Below, in pieces: positions 26,067-34,899 of a stretch of DNA of 64,000 nucleotides. The notes beneath the pieces were generated by a model. It ran no database searches. It had not been told where the DNA came from and worked only from the letters and a program-made list of their open reading frames with translations. Source of the stretch: Paracoccus amoyensis (lineage in GTDB: Bacteria; Pseudomonadota; Alphaproteobacteria; Rhodobacterales; Rhodobacteraceae); contig NZ_JACOQL010000001.1 of assembly GCF_014490725.1 (NCBI RefSeq), positions 186,001 through 250,000 on the forward strand. Reading direction: 5' to 3'. The position numbers were made by a program, and so were the translations under genes. Every line of letters begins with the position of its first letter. Within the stretch, counting starts at the first letter, position 1.

Positions 26067-27662
26067 ATGAACAACCGCCCCGCGCTTCCGCCCGAAATCG
26101 CCCGCCGCCGGACCTTTGCGATCATCTCGCATCCCGACGCCGGTAAGACCACGCTGACCGAAAAGTTTCTGCTTTACGGTGGCGCCATTCAGATGGCCGG
26201 TCAGGTCCGCGCCAAGGGCGAGGCGCGCCGGACCCGTTCCGACTTCATGAAGATGGAACAGGACCGGGGGATCTCGGTCTCGGCCTCGGCGATGTCGTTT
26301 GATTTCGACGGCTATCGCTTCAATCTGGTCGATACTCCCGGTCACAGCGACTTTTCGGAAGACACCTATCGCACGCTGACGGCGGTGGATGCCGCGATCA
26401 TGGTCATCGACGGCGCGAAAGGCGTGGAATCCCAGACCCGCAAACTGTTCGAGGTTTGCCGTCTGCGTGATCTGCCGATCCTGACCTTCTGTAACAAGAT
26501 GGACCGTGAAAGCCGCGACACGTTCGAGATCATCGACGAGATTCAGGAAAACCTTGCTATTGACGTGACCCCGGCAAGCTGGCCCATCGGGGTGGGCCGC
26601 GAATTCATCGGCTGCTATGACATGTTGAACGATCGGCTGGAACTGATGGACCGCGCCGATCGCAACAAGGTCGCGGAATCGATCAAGATCGAAGGTCTGG
26701 ACGATCCCAGACTGGAACAGCACGTCCCGGCCGAGTTGCTGGAAAAGCTGCGCGAAGAGGTTCAGATGGCACGCGAGTTGCTGCCCGCCTTTGATCGCCA
26801 ATCCTTCCTTGAAGGGCATATGACCCCGATCTGGTTTGGCAGCGCGATCAACAGTTTCGGCGTTCAGGAACTGATGAAGGGGATCAGCCAATACGGCCCC
26901 GAACCGCAGCCGCAAAACAGTGCGGATCGTGAAATCGTGCCCGAAGAAAAGCCGGTGACCGGCTTTGTCTTCAAGGTGCAGGCCAATATGGATCCCAAAC
27001 ACCGCGACCGGGTGGCCTTTGTTCGCCTGGCCTCGGGGCATTTTGAACGCGGGATGAAACTGCTGCATGTGCGGTCGAAAAAGCCGATGGCGGTGTCAAA
27101 CCCGGTGCTGTTTCTGGCCGCCGACCGCGAACTGGCGGAAGAGGCGTGGGCAGGCGACATCATCGGCATCCCGAACCATGGCCAGCTGCGCATCGGTGAT
27201 GCCCTGACCGAGGGTGAGGGGTTGCGCTTTACCGGCATCCCGTCATTCGCACCTGAATTGTTGCAGACCGTTCGCGCCACTGACCCGATGAAGGCAAAGC
27301 ATCTGGAAAAAGCCCTGATGCAATTCGCCGAGGAAGGCGCCGCCAAGGTGTTCAAGCCGATGATCGGTTCCGGCTTCATCGTCGGCGTCGTCGGCGCGCT
27401 GCAATTCGAGGTTCTGGCCAGCCGGATCGAGCTGGAATACGGCATCCCCGTCCGGTTCGAGGCGTCGCAATTCACCAGCGCCCGGTGGGTTGCAGGTCCA
27501 AAGGACAAGGTCGAGGCCTTTGCCAACGCCAACAAGGGCCATCTGGCGCAGGATCACGATGGTGACATGGTCTATCTGACCCGCCTGCAATGGGATATCG
27601 ACCGGATCGAACGCGACCACCCCGAGCTGAAACTGACGGCGACGAAAGAAATGATGGTGTGA
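26067..27662 (+). CDS. prfC: Peptide chain release factor 3
   Basis: Translational GTPase that recycles RF1/RF2 from the ribosome after termination; 531 residues from the ATG at 26067. The G1 loop is FAIISHPDAGKTTLTEKF near residue 17, G3 is VDTPGHSDFSEDTYR and G4 is CNKMDRES. Later family parts include FVFKVQANMDPKHRDRVAFVRL (domain II) and MIGSGFIVGVVGALQFEVLASRI. Reading upstream to 26031 adds residues not found in the family. Its stop codon overlaps a GTG start of the next gene. Confidence 0.97.
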   Translation: MNNRPALPPEIARRRTFAIISHPDAGKTTLTEKFLLYGGAIQMAGQVRAKGEARRTRSDFMKMEQDRGISVSASAMSFDFDGYRFNLVDTPGHSDFSEDTYRTLTAVDAAIMVIDGAKGVESQTRKLFEVCRLRDLPILTFCNKMDRESRDTFEIIDEIQENLAIDVTPASWPIGVGREFIGCYDMLNDRLELMDRADRNKVAESIKIEGLDDPRLEQHVPAELLEKLREEVQMARELLPAFDRQSFLEGHMTPIWFGSAINSFGVQELMKGISQYGPEPQPQNSADREIVPEEKPVTGFVFKVQANMDPKHRDRVAFVRLASGHFERGMKLLHVRSKKPMAVSNPVLFLAADRELAEEAWAGDIIGIPNHGQLRIGDALTEGEGLRFTGIPSFAPELLQTVRATDPMKAKHLEKALMQFAEEGAAKVFKPMIGSGFIVGVVGALQFEVLASRIELEYGIPVRFEASQFTSARWVAGPKDKVEAFANANKGHLAQDHDGDMVYLTRLQWDIDRIERDHPELKLTATKEMMV

Positions 27663-28564
27663 ACCTGCCCTTGCACGAACTTGCGGCGCTTGGCGCCGCG
27701 GCCTGTTGGGCATTCACGGGAACGGTTGTCACGGACGCCGTTCGCGCCATCGGGCCGTTCCGTTTCAATTTGTTGCGGCACATCTTTGCCATCGTTCTGC
27801 TCAGTGCAATTGTCGTGTTTCGCACCCCAAGCGGGTTGTTGGACATTGACGCGGGGCTGGTGCTGATCCTGTCCGGGGTCATCGGAATTTTCATTGGTGA
27901 CACGCTGAATTTCGCGGCTGTCGGACGCCTTGGGGCGCGGCGGGCCGGAGCGATCTTTGCGCTGAACGCGCCGATGGCGGCGATCCTTGGCTGGGCGGTG
28001 CTGGGCGAGGAACTGTCGCTGCAGGCAAGCATCGGTGTTGCGCTGACCGCTGCCGGTGTCGCGATCGCGATTGCAGGACGACCACGCGCCAATGCGCACC
28101 GCTTCGAGCAGACCGAGGGCATCGTGATAACCGGCATCCTGTTCGGTCTGGGCGCGGCATTGGGGCAGGCGGTTGGCGCCCTGATCGCGCGACCTGTCAT
28201 GGAGGCCGGGGTCGACCCCTATGCGGCATCCCTGATGCGTGTGGCAGCCTCGGGTCTGTGTTTCGGCGCGCTTGGCAGCCTGATGATGGTAGGGGGCTTC
28301 AATGGCAGACAGAATGCCAAACTGACTGCGGCGGTTGTGTTGCCTGCTCTGGCAACTGCGGTGATCGGTCTTGGTCTGGGCATGACGCTGGTGTTGTATG
28401 CGTTGGTAGGGGGCAAGGTGGGGATCGTCTCGACACTGTCGGCGACATCGCCGGTTCTGATCCTGCCGATGCTGTGGCTCCGCACGGGCCAGCGACCCAC
28501 GGCGGCCAGCTGGCTGGGTGCCGCCATCGCCTGCACCGGAATGGCGTTGATTTTCCTGCGCTAA
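27659..28564 (+). CDS. DMT superfamily transporter, EamA type
   Basis: Inner-membrane protein of about 301 residues with ten hydrophobic segments in two EamA repeats. The first starts LAALGAAACWAFTGTVV; the second starts ILFGLGAALGQAVGALIARP. A GTG start overlaps the prfC stop (GTGTGA). A longer frame from 27590 would lie inside prfC and has hydrophilic residues at its front. Members export metabolites such as amino acids; the substrate here cannot be read. Confidence 0.87.
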   Translation: MNLPLHELAALGAAACWAFTGTVVTDAVRAIGPFRFNLLRHIFAIVLLSAIVVFRTPSGLLDIDAGLVLILSGVIGIFIGDTLNFAAVGRLGARRAGAIFALNAPMAAILGWAVLGEELSLQASIGVALTAAGVAIAIAGRPRANAHRFEQTEGIVITGILFGLGAALGQAVGALIARPVMEAGVDPYAASLMRVAASGLCFGALGSLMMVGGFNGRQNAKLTAAVVLPALATAVIGLGLGMTLVLYALVGGKVGIVSTLSATSPVLILPMLWLRTGQRPTAASWLGAAIACTGMALIFLR

Positions 28565-28571
28565 GCGGAAA

Positions 28572-29414
28572 TCAAGCAAACAGCATTCCGTCCAGCTCAT
28601 TTCCCTGATGATCGACAGGGTGGCACCAAACGGTAAAGCCGTCCAGCGTGTGCTGACCAAAGCTGTTGATCAACGGCACATCCGAAGCGTCATGCCCGCG
28701 GGCAACGACAACGCGGCCGATACGGCGCTGGTTGTTGCGTGGATCGAAAGTCCACCACTTGCCGCCCAGAAATACCTCTGTCCAGGCGGCGAAATCCATG
28801 GGGTCAGGAACTGCGGGCACGCCGATATCCCCGACATAGCCGTTTACATAACGGGCGGGGATATTCAGCGCGCGAAGAAAAGCCAGCGCCAGATGTGCAA
28901 AATCGCGACAAACGCCCACACCCTCGGCATTCGCCTCGGCCGCCGTGCGCGTTGCGCGGGCCTGTTGATAATCAAAGGTCAGATGGTTGTGGGCGTAATC
29001 GACAATCGCCTGAACGCGGGACCAACCGGGTGCGATCGTGCCGAAACGGTCCCAAGCCTCTTGGCTGAGAAGATCCGTTTCGACATAACGTGATCCGGTC
29101 AGAAAATTCAGCGCTTCATCGGGCAACGCTTCGACCGGCCATTCTTCGGCGGATTCGTCCACCGCATCTCGCTGACCGTCATCGTGCAAGGTCACATCAC
29201 CGCGCAGCGTGAACTGACCCTGCGGCGCAATCATGCGTCTGCAGATATTTCCATAGCCGTCGAAATAGCTGTGAATCGGCGTCTGCGGGTCGGTCGTGAC
29301 ACTTTCAGGCGCGATAAAATCGCCCTGCCGTGACACATGCGGCGCCGTTTGGCAGATCAACGGGGTGTCCTGTGCCGTTGTGATGATGATTTCATGACCG
29401 ACCCGGATCAGCAT
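28572..29414 (-). CDS. Transglutaminase-like cysteine peptidase-fold protein
   Basis: Protein of 280 residues. After a beta-rich N-terminal half (about 1-135) it contains a transglutaminase core with the nucleophile region GVCRDFAHLALAFLRALNIPARY near residue 180. Where the catalytic His-Ala-Trp is usual, it reads DFAAWTEVFLGGKWWTFDPRNN: the Asp region is normal but the histidine position appears to be Ala. Related genes in Rhizobiales and Rhodobacterales are common, mostly uncharacterised. Its ATG shares one base with the OsmC stop (TGATG), so the two proteins are translated together. Confidence 0.85.
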   Translation of the reverse strand: MLIRVGHEIIITTAQDTPLICQTAPHVSRQGDFIAPESVTTDPQTPIHSYFDGYGNICRRMIAPQGQFTLRGDVTLHDDGQRDAVDESAEEWPVEALPDEALNFLTGSRYVETDLLSQEAWDRFGTIAPGWSRVQAIVDYAHNHLTFDYQQARATRTAAEANAEGVGVCRDFAHLALAFLRALNIPARYVNGYVGDIGVPAVPDPMDFAAWTEVFLGGKWWTFDPRNNQRRIGRVVVARGHDASDVPLINSFGQHTLDGFTVWCHPVDHQGNELDGMLFA

Positions 29415-29842
29415 CAGGCGACCGTCGCATCCATGGTCACGTCTGCCTTCAGGAGTTTCGACACCGGGCACCCTGCTTTCGCCTGCTGAGCCAGTTCCTC
29501 GATCTTTGCCTTGTCGCCATCGCCCGAGATATTGGTGGTCAGATGGGCTTTGGTGATGGTGAAGCCATCGCCATCCTGCTCCAGCGTCACGGCCGAGGTC
29601 GTATCGATCGTCACATTCGAGATACCGGCATCTTCCAGCATTTTCGACAGCGCCATCGAGAAACAGGACGCATGCGCCGCGCCGACCAGTTCTTCGGGAT
29701 TGGTGCCGGGCTTGTCTTCAAACCGGGTATTGAAGCCATAGGGCTGTTCTGACAGGGCACCGGATTGCGTCGAGACCGTCGCCTTGCCGTCCTTCAGACC
29801 GCCTTGCCATTTTGCCGAACCTTTGCGCGTGAAACCGGCCAT
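29414..29842 (-). CDS. OsmC family peroxiredoxin
   Basis: Small peroxide-reducing protein, 142 residues from the second of two ATGs, chosen because AGGAGG lies seven bases upstream of it (two bases from the first). Sequence starts GFTRKGSAKWQGGLKDGK as in OsmC/OhrB-like proteins. The two redox cysteines are in AAHASCFSMAL near residue 55 and AGCPVSKLL near residue 120. It would reduce organic hydroperoxides with a lipoamide or thiol donor. Coupled by TGATG to the transglutaminase gene. Confidence 0.93.
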   Translation of the reverse strand: MAGFTRKGSAKWQGGLKDGKATVSTQSGALSEQPYGFNTRFEDKPGTNPEELVGAAHASCFSMALSKMLEDAGISNVTIDTTSAVTLEQDGDGFTITKAHLTTNISGDGDKAKIEELAQQAKAGCPVSKLLKADVTMDATVA

Positions 29843-29932
29843 CTTCATTCCTCCTGTCAGATGTGCAACTGCCACCTAACGCGCAGGCCGGGATACGGGT
29901 TCGCGATACGATAAATATTAAACGATAAATAT

Positions 29933-31102
29933 CTACAACGGACGCCGGGCGAACAGTCGCTGATGTTCCGCGATGGCATAGCGGTCGGTCATCCCTGCGA
30001 CATAGTCCAGCACGATACGGGCGCGATGCGTTTCATCGGGTGCGGCCAGGGCCTCGGCGCTCCAATGATCGGGCATGTGGCTCGGATCGTTCAGAAAAAG
30101 CGGGAACAGATCGTTCAGCATGGCGGTGACGCTGACACGTTCATCCACCACCGAGGGCGCGCGATACATGCGGGTGAACAGAAAGGATTTGATGGCCTTG
30201 ATGTTCTGATACAGCGGCTTGGAAAAGCGGATGATCGGGCCGTCCATATCACGGATTTCCTGTGCCGATCTGGGTTGCAGGCTGGCCAGTCGGTTTTCGG
30301 CGACGTGGATCACATCCTCGACCATGACACCAAAGACGCGGCGCAGCGCCTCGTGACGGCGGCGCATCGGGTCAAGGTCCGGGTGGCGGTCGTCAACCTG
30401 GGCAAAGGCAGTGCCCACCACGGGCAGTTCGGCCAGTTCCGCCTCGGTAAACAATCCGGCTCGCAGACCGTCATGCAGATCATGGTGGTTATAGGCCACA
30501 TCATCCGCCACCGCAGCAACCTGCGCTTCGGCGCTGGCATTGGTGTGCAGTTCCAAATCCCATTGGTCATTCACCTCGGCCAGCGCATAGGGCAGAGGAG
30601 CGTGAACCGGCCCGTTATGCTTGGCGATCCCCTCCAGGCTTTCCCATGTCAGGTTCAGCCCGTCGAAATCCGCGTAATGGCGTTCCAACCGGGTCACGAT
30701 CCGCAGCGCCTGTGCGTTGTGATCAAAGCCCCCATAAGGGGCCATCAGCGCCGCCAGCGCATCTTCGCCCGTATGACCAAAGGGCGGATGGCCCAGGTCA
30801 TGGGCCAGTGCCACGGATTCGGCCAGATCGGTATTCAGGTTCAGTGCGCCGGCGATGGTCCGGGCAACCTGCGCCACCTCGACCGTGTGGGTCAGACGGG
30901 TGCGGAAATAATCGCCACGATAGGCGTCGCCATCATGTTCCACGAAAACCTGCGTCTTGTGTTTCAGCCGCCGAAAGGCGCTGGAATGGATGATCCGGTC
31001 GCGGTCGCGCTGCCAGGGTGAACGGAATGTAGACAGGTTTTCCGGATACAACCTGCCGCGGCTGGCATCGGGGTGGCAGGCATAGGGCGCTAATGTTGAC
31101 AC
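29933..31102 (-). CDS. Deoxyguanosinetriphosphate triphosphohydrolase-like protein
   Basis: HD-domain phosphohydrolase of the dGTPase type, 389 residues, removing triphosphate from dNTPs. The GTG at 31102 is chosen because STLAPYACHPDASRGRL is the family N-terminus; an ATG at 31300 would overrun the divergent erpA. Metal ligands are in YFRTRLTHTVEVAQ, VALAHDLGHPPFGHTGED and the later DDVAYNHHDLHD. It is divergent from erpA with 78 bases between starts. Confidence 0.93.
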   Translation of the reverse strand: MSTLAPYACHPDASRGRLYPENLSTFRSPWQRDRDRIIHSSAFRRLKHKTQVFVEHDGDAYRGDYFRTRLTHTVEVAQVARTIAGALNLNTDLAESVALAHDLGHPPFGHTGEDALAALMAPYGGFDHNAQALRIVTRLERHYADFDGLNLTWESLEGIAKHNGPVHAPLPYALAEVNDQWDLELHTNASAEAQVAAVADDVAYNHHDLHDGLRAGLFTEAELAELPVVGTAFAQVDDRHPDLDPMRRRHEALRRVFGVMVEDVIHVAENRLASLQPRSAQEIRDMDGPIIRFSKPLYQNIKAIKSFLFTRMYRAPSVVDERVSVTAMLNDLFPLFLNDPSHMPDHWSAEALAAPDETHRARIVLDYVAGMTDRYAIAEHQRLFARRPL

Positions 31103-31180
31103 GGACTGACGAAGCCTTCCTTGCGGGATATGGTGGCAAAGCCTATATTTGTTATCCACAGACGAAAACGGGAACGCCCC

Positions 31181-31504
31181 ATGAACCTGCCTCCGAAAGT
31201 AACCGAACGCGCCTTTGCCCGGTTGGCCGAAATCAACGAAGGTGGTGAAACCCGCCCGCTTCGCGTGGCCGTATCCGGTGGCGGATGTTCCGGGTTCCAA
31301 TACGATATCCGGCTAGATGATCCTGAATCCGATGATTTGGTGCTGGAAGGTGGCGGTCAGCGGGTGGTGGTCGATCCGGTCTCGCTGCCCTATCTGGCGG
31401 GCGCGGTCATTGATTTTTCGGATGAGCTGATCGGCGCGCGTTTCGTGATCGACAACCCGAATGCATCATCCAGTTGCGGTTGCGGCACGTCCTTTTCGAT
31501 CTGA
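31181..31504 (+). CDS. erpA: Iron-sulfur cluster insertion protein ErpA/IscA type
   Basis: A-type carrier that delivers iron-sulfur clusters to target enzymes, 107 residues. The three conserved cysteines are visible in VAVSGGGCSGFQYD near residue 38 and in the C-terminal SSSCGCGTSFSI. The ATG at 31181 fits the family length; upstream in-frame codons reach into the dGTPase promoter. Divergent from dGTPase. A structured 90-base spacer starts directly after its stop codon. Confidence 0.92.
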   Translation: MNLPPKVTERAFARLAEINEGGETRPLRVAVSGGGCSGFQYDIRLDDPESDDLVLEGGGQRVVVDPVSLPYLAGAVIDFSDELIGARFVIDNPNASSSCGCGTSFSI

Positions 31505-31594
31505 GGTCTTATCCTGCACAAACCTGTTTTGTTCTGGCTTGGGCGGTGACGCCCGAGTAGGGTCAATTCAAGTTTAACAAATCTGGATAAGACC
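31505..31594 (+). promoter_or_regulatory. Foldable 90-nt leader between erpA and the next gene
   Basis: Starts at the base after the erpA stop and ends one base before the next ATG. Its ends are a perfect 10-bp inverted repeat, GGTCTTATCC (31505-31514) and GGATAAGACC (31585-31594). Inside are CTTGGGCG-GTGA-CGCCCGAG, an 8-bp stem with a GNRA-type tetraloop, and a weaker ACAAA/TTTGT stem. The GGAT that could serve the downstream start is within the closing helix. It resembles a translation-controlling RNA element; no known riboswitch class was recognised. Confidence 0.45.
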
Positions 31595-31595
31595 C

Positions 31596-31952
31596 ATGAA
31601 AACCAAGATCTATATTCTGATTGCCATCCTTTTGGTCGGGATCGGCGCCTATCGGCAATTCGGCACATCATCCGTGTCCGCAGCGGATCAGGCGCGTTGC
31701 GAGCAATTGGTTCGGGATGAATATGGCAGCGACGCTGAAAACGCCAATACGATGCTGGCCAATTGCAATGACCCGGGAATGATTGCGATGATGGATGCTC
31801 GGGCAAGTGGTGCAGGCGCCGAACAGGCCGCCAGCTCGATCGCTGCGGCCAATCAGACCGATCTGTTTTCGATGATGATCAACTATGCCCTGATCGGTGC
31901 CGGGATCGGCGCGTTGATGGTTGCCTTCGCGCCTAGGAAAAAGCGGGCCTGA
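31596..31952 (+). CDS. Small membrane protein of unknown function
   Basis: 118 residues. A hydrophobic N-terminal segment (IYILIAILLVGIGAY) is followed by a soluble region of about 65 residues with two cysteines in RCEQLVRDEYG and MLANCNDPG. A second membrane helix (MMINYALIGAGIGALMVAFAP) and a positive KKRA tail end the protein. I recognise no family. There is no good Shine-Dalgarno sequence apart from GGAT in the closing stem of the leader. The next gene is convergent. Confidence 0.65.
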   Translation: MKTKIYILIAILLVGIGAYRQFGTSSVSAADQARCEQLVRDEYGSDAENANTMLANCNDPGMIAMMDARASGAGAEQAASSIAAANQTDLFSMMINYALIGAGIGALMVAFAPRKKRA

Positions 31953-31980
31953 ATCCCATTTCGGATCAAGGTTGGCGGGA

Positions 31981-32586
31981 TCATCCACAGACGATCTGGC
32001 GCAGCTTTATATCCAGTTCGTTATAACGCAATTCGCCCCAGAAATCGCCCATGCCTCGTCCAGCCAGAAGTGAGGCGATTTCACGGTTCGCCCCATCCCA
32101 ACCGTGACGGATGCTGTCCAAACCGGCGATCTGGCAATGGGTTTGCGGGCGCGCGTCCGCCACCCGCATCTTGCCGTTCTGTTCGATCAGCGTGATGATA
32201 TGGCCATGCCTGCGCGCCACGCCCGCGCCGAACGTCAGGGGCGCATCCATCTGCGTCCAGCCGGTGTCGCTGCCGAACAGCTGATCCTCATTCTGCCAGT
32301 CGCGGCCATAGGCGAAACGCACCATCCATGTGCCCGGCGGAACCAGCAATCGGAACAACCGGCCGCCCTGGATATACCCCGCCATCACAGGCTGGTCTGT
32401 CTCTGGGTCGACAATATAGGCGACATAATCCTTGCCCGGCAACGTCTTCACCAGCATCGGCAGGGTCGCTGGCAACCCGCTGCGGTTCCACATCAAACCG
32501 GCACGCGGCCGTTCGTCCGCCCATGCAGGCGCGGCCAGCGCGGGCAGCAGGCATAGCAGCAGCAGTGCAATCAGGCAGCGTATCAT
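31981..32586 (-). CDS. Secreted protein of unknown function
   Basis: About 201 residues from the ATG at 32586. A clear signal peptide ends near PAWADERPRAG. The mature part has beta-strand-like stretches, for example VPPGTWMVRFAYGRDWQNED, and two cysteines (QTHCQIAG, IVCG) that could form a disulfide. It may bind or coat the envelope, but no family was recognised. A TTG five codons upstream is an alternative start. Confidence 0.65.
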   Translation of the reverse strand: MIRCLIALLLLCLLPALAAPAWADERPRAGLMWNRSGLPATLPMLVKTLPGKDYVAYIVDPETDQPVMAGYIQGGRLFRLLVPPGTWMVRFAYGRDWQNEDQLFGSDTGWTQMDAPLTFGAGVARRHGHIITLIEQNGKMRVADARPQTHCQIAGLDSIRHGWDGANREIASLLAGRGMGDFWGELRYNELDIKLRQIVCG

Positions 32587-33013
32587 CAGGTCCGATCCCA
32601 AGGGGTCCTGACCCTATTCTATCACCTTGGGGCGAAAACCGAAATGCAGCGCCCTAAGGCAGAAAGGCCGTTTTGTCCTATCGCTGCCAGGTCATCCAGC
32701 AGGATTGAAAACTCTGCGGTCCGGTCGCCATTCATCCGCCAGAAATGATGATATCCGTGCCCGCGCCGACGATGTGGCCACTGCTGGAAAATCAGACCGG
32801 TAGGATCATAATCCAGTCCGATATTTCAGGGTGGTCGCCAGATTCAGGCCAAAGGCGCAGTATAGCGGAAAAGCGATCCGTTCTGGATTGTTTCAAAAGC
32901 GTGAAATGGCTCGGAACTAGAAGGGGAATAATCTCGGCCCAGCCGGCAATGATCCAAAAGAACAGGTCGTGGGACGGCTTGCCAATCCGGCGACGAAAGC
33001 CGAACATACAGGC
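32587..33013. other. Intergenic region without a recognisable gene
   Basis: 427 bases between the secreted-protein start and xthA. No open frame here has family-like sequence. The right end holds the xthA leader. A faint resemblance to a glycine-rich repeat end near 32740-32800 on the minus strand was seen and not accepted. Confidence 0.5.
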
Positions 33014-33799
33014 ATGAAAATCGCGACATTCAACATCAATGGCGTCAAAGCCAGAATCGAAGCATTGACCGACTGGTTGGCAGGGTCCGGCGCCGATGTG
33101 GTCGTGCTGCAGGAAATCAAATCGGTCGACGAAAATTTCCCGCGCGAACATTTCGAGGATTTGGGCTGGACCGTGGAAACGCACGGTCAGAAGGGCTTCA
33201 ACGGTGTTGCGATCTTTTCAAAGCTGCCGTTGGAAGATGTCATGCGTGGTCTGCCCGGTGACGATGCGGACGAACAGGCCCGTTATATCGAAGCGACCGT
33301 GATCGGTGATATTGCCGTGCGGATCGCGGGGCTTTACCTGCCCAATGGCAACCCCGCTCCTGGGCCGAAATACGATTACAAGCTGGCTTGGATGCAACGT
33401 CTGGCAGCGCGTGCGGCGGAACTGCGCGCGACTGAAATGCCGGTCGTGATGCTGGGCGATTTTAACGTCATTCCTGAAGCCCGCGATGCGGCCAACCCGC
33501 AGAACTGGATAACGGACGCGCTGTTTCTGCCCGAAAGCCGTGCGGCGCTGCGCCGGATTGAATGGGCAGGCTGGAGCGATGCTGTCCGTCTCCGCGACCC
33601 ATGGTCGACGCGTGGCCCATTCACGTTCTGGGACTATCAGGCAGGTGCGTGGAACAAGGATGACGGCATTCGCATCGACCATCTGCTTTTGTCACCGCAG
33701 GCGGCCGATCTGATGGTGGATGTCGGCGTCGACAAGGATGCGCGGGCGGGTGAAAAGCCCAGCGATCACGTGCCTGTCTGGATCAGACTGGCTGCCTGA
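33014..33799 (+). CDS. xthA: Exodeoxyribonuclease III
   Basis: Mg-dependent AP endonuclease and 3-prime exonuclease, 261 residues, acting in base-excision repair. Conserved parts are KIATFNINGVKARIEAL at the N-terminus, VLQEIKSVDENFP with the metal glutamate, GLYLPNG...YDYKLAWMQRL, MLGDFNVIPEARD and the C-terminal PSDHVPVWIRL with the catalytic histidine. Chosen ATG at 33014 is the family start. Convergent with the CDF transporter. Confidence 0.96.
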   Translation: MKIATFNINGVKARIEALTDWLAGSGADVVVLQEIKSVDENFPREHFEDLGWTVETHGQKGFNGVAIFSKLPLEDVMRGLPGDDADEQARYIEATVIGDIAVRIAGLYLPNGNPAPGPKYDYKLAWMQRLAARAAELRATEMPVVMLGDFNVIPEARDAANPQNWITDALFLPESRAALRRIEWAGWSDAVRLRDPWSTRGPFTFWDYQAGAWNKDDGIRIDHLLLSPQAADLMVDVGVDKDARAGEKPSDHVPVWIRLAA

Positions 33800-33811
33800 A
33801 AAAGGCCGCCG

Positions 33812-34702
33812 TCAGTCCAGCACCAGCACGCCGCTGTGCTTGGCCTTATGTTCAGGCTCGACATGAATGGTGATCTGCGCTTCGGGCAGCTTTGCCTTGA
33901 TCGAAGCCTCGATCCGGTCGCAGATTTCATGGGCGCGTGTCACCGTCGTTTCGCCATCCACGACCAGATGAAAATCGATAAAGGTCGCGCTGCCGGCATG
34001 GCGCGTGCGCAGGTCATGCGCCTCGATTGCGCCGGTCGCACGGTCGGAAATGATGTCGCGGATTGTGGTCAGGGTCGCGTCGGGCACAGCTTCGTCCATC
34101 AGCCCGCTCAGCGACGATGCCATCACCTTCCACCCCGACCACAGAATATTCAGTGCCACCAGCCCCGCCAGCAGCGGATCAAGGATCGGCCAGCCCGTCG
34201 CAACGGCCAGCGCAACGCCAATAATGACGCCGATCGAGGTCACGACATCCGAAAGCAGATGGTGGCCGTCCGCGACAAGGGCAGGGGACTTCAGGCGGCG
34301 CCCCTGACGGATCAGAACGGCACACCAGATTGCGTTCAGAACACTGGCCCCGGCATTTATCAGCAAGCCTTCCATCGGTGCCTCCAGCAGGCGCGGATGC
34401 ATGAGCCCATGATAGGATTCGCGCAGGATCAAAAGCGCGGCGACAATGATCATCACGCCTTCCAGAACGGCGCTGAAGAACTCTGCCTTTTGGTGGCCAT
34501 AGGGATGGCTGTGATCTGCAGGCTTCGCGGCAATGCGAATCGCGATCAGCGCCGCGATGGCGGTCGCGACATTGACCGTGCTTTCCAGCGCATCCGACAT
34601 CAGCGCGACCGAACCCGTCAGCCACCAGGCCAGGGTTTTCAGCGCCAGAACAATCACACCAACAACAATGCTGCCGGTGGCGATTTTAAGAGTTGGCGAC
34701 AT
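33812..34702 (-). CDS. Cation diffusion facilitator transporter
   Basis: Divalent-metal/proton antiporter, 296 residues. Six hydrophobic segments are visible, with the membrane metal motifs SVALMSDALESTVNV (HxxxD-type position occupied by SDALE) and VADGHHLLSDVVTSIGV. The C-terminal third is the cytoplasmic ferredoxin-like domain with AHDLRTRHAGSATFIDFHLVVDGETTV. It probably exports zinc or iron. A longer start at 34759 lacks family residues. A perfect inverted repeat lies in the divergent region with ynfA. Confidence 0.92.
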   Translation of the reverse strand: MSPTLKIATGSIVVGVIVLALKTLAWWLTGSVALMSDALESTVNVATAIAALIAIRIAAKPADHSHPYGHQKAEFFSAVLEGVMIIVAALLILRESYHGLMHPRLLEAPMEGLLINAGASVLNAIWCAVLIRQGRRLKSPALVADGHHLLSDVVTSIGVIIGVALAVATGWPILDPLLAGLVALNILWSGWKVMASSLSGLMDEAVPDATLTTIRDIISDRATGAIEAHDLRTRHAGSATFIDFHLVVDGETTVTRAHEICDRIEASIKAKLPEAQITIHVEPEHKAKHSGVLVLD

Positions 34703-34836
34703 GACCCGCACCCCTTGAACGGTCCCTTGATCGAAGAGGGCATGTCGCAGATCAGGCATTGAACCTCAACCGGTCGCAGCCCGGAAAAGCCCGAACTGCG
34801 CAGAAAAGGGCCTTGAATCTCGCTAGTTGAGAGGGG

Positions 34837-34855
34837 TTCGCAAGGGTCTTGCGAA
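34837..34855. promoter_or_regulatory. Perfect inverted repeat between CDF and ynfA genes
   Basis: TTCGCAAG-GGT-CTTGCGAA, 8-bp arms and a 3-bp spacer, in the 197-base divergent region, 45 bases before ynfA. It is a good size for a dimeric repressor site and could also form an RNA hairpin in the ynfA leader. Confidence 0.5.
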
Positions 34856-34899
34856 GCATTCTCATGGACGGGATCGCGGTCGGGGTTTAAGACAGAATC

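Noticed and set aside
32740..32800. Minus-strand reading GHIVGAGTDIIISGG resembling an RTX or adhesin end
   Set aside because: Only about 15 residues, with no repeats and no upstream open frame.
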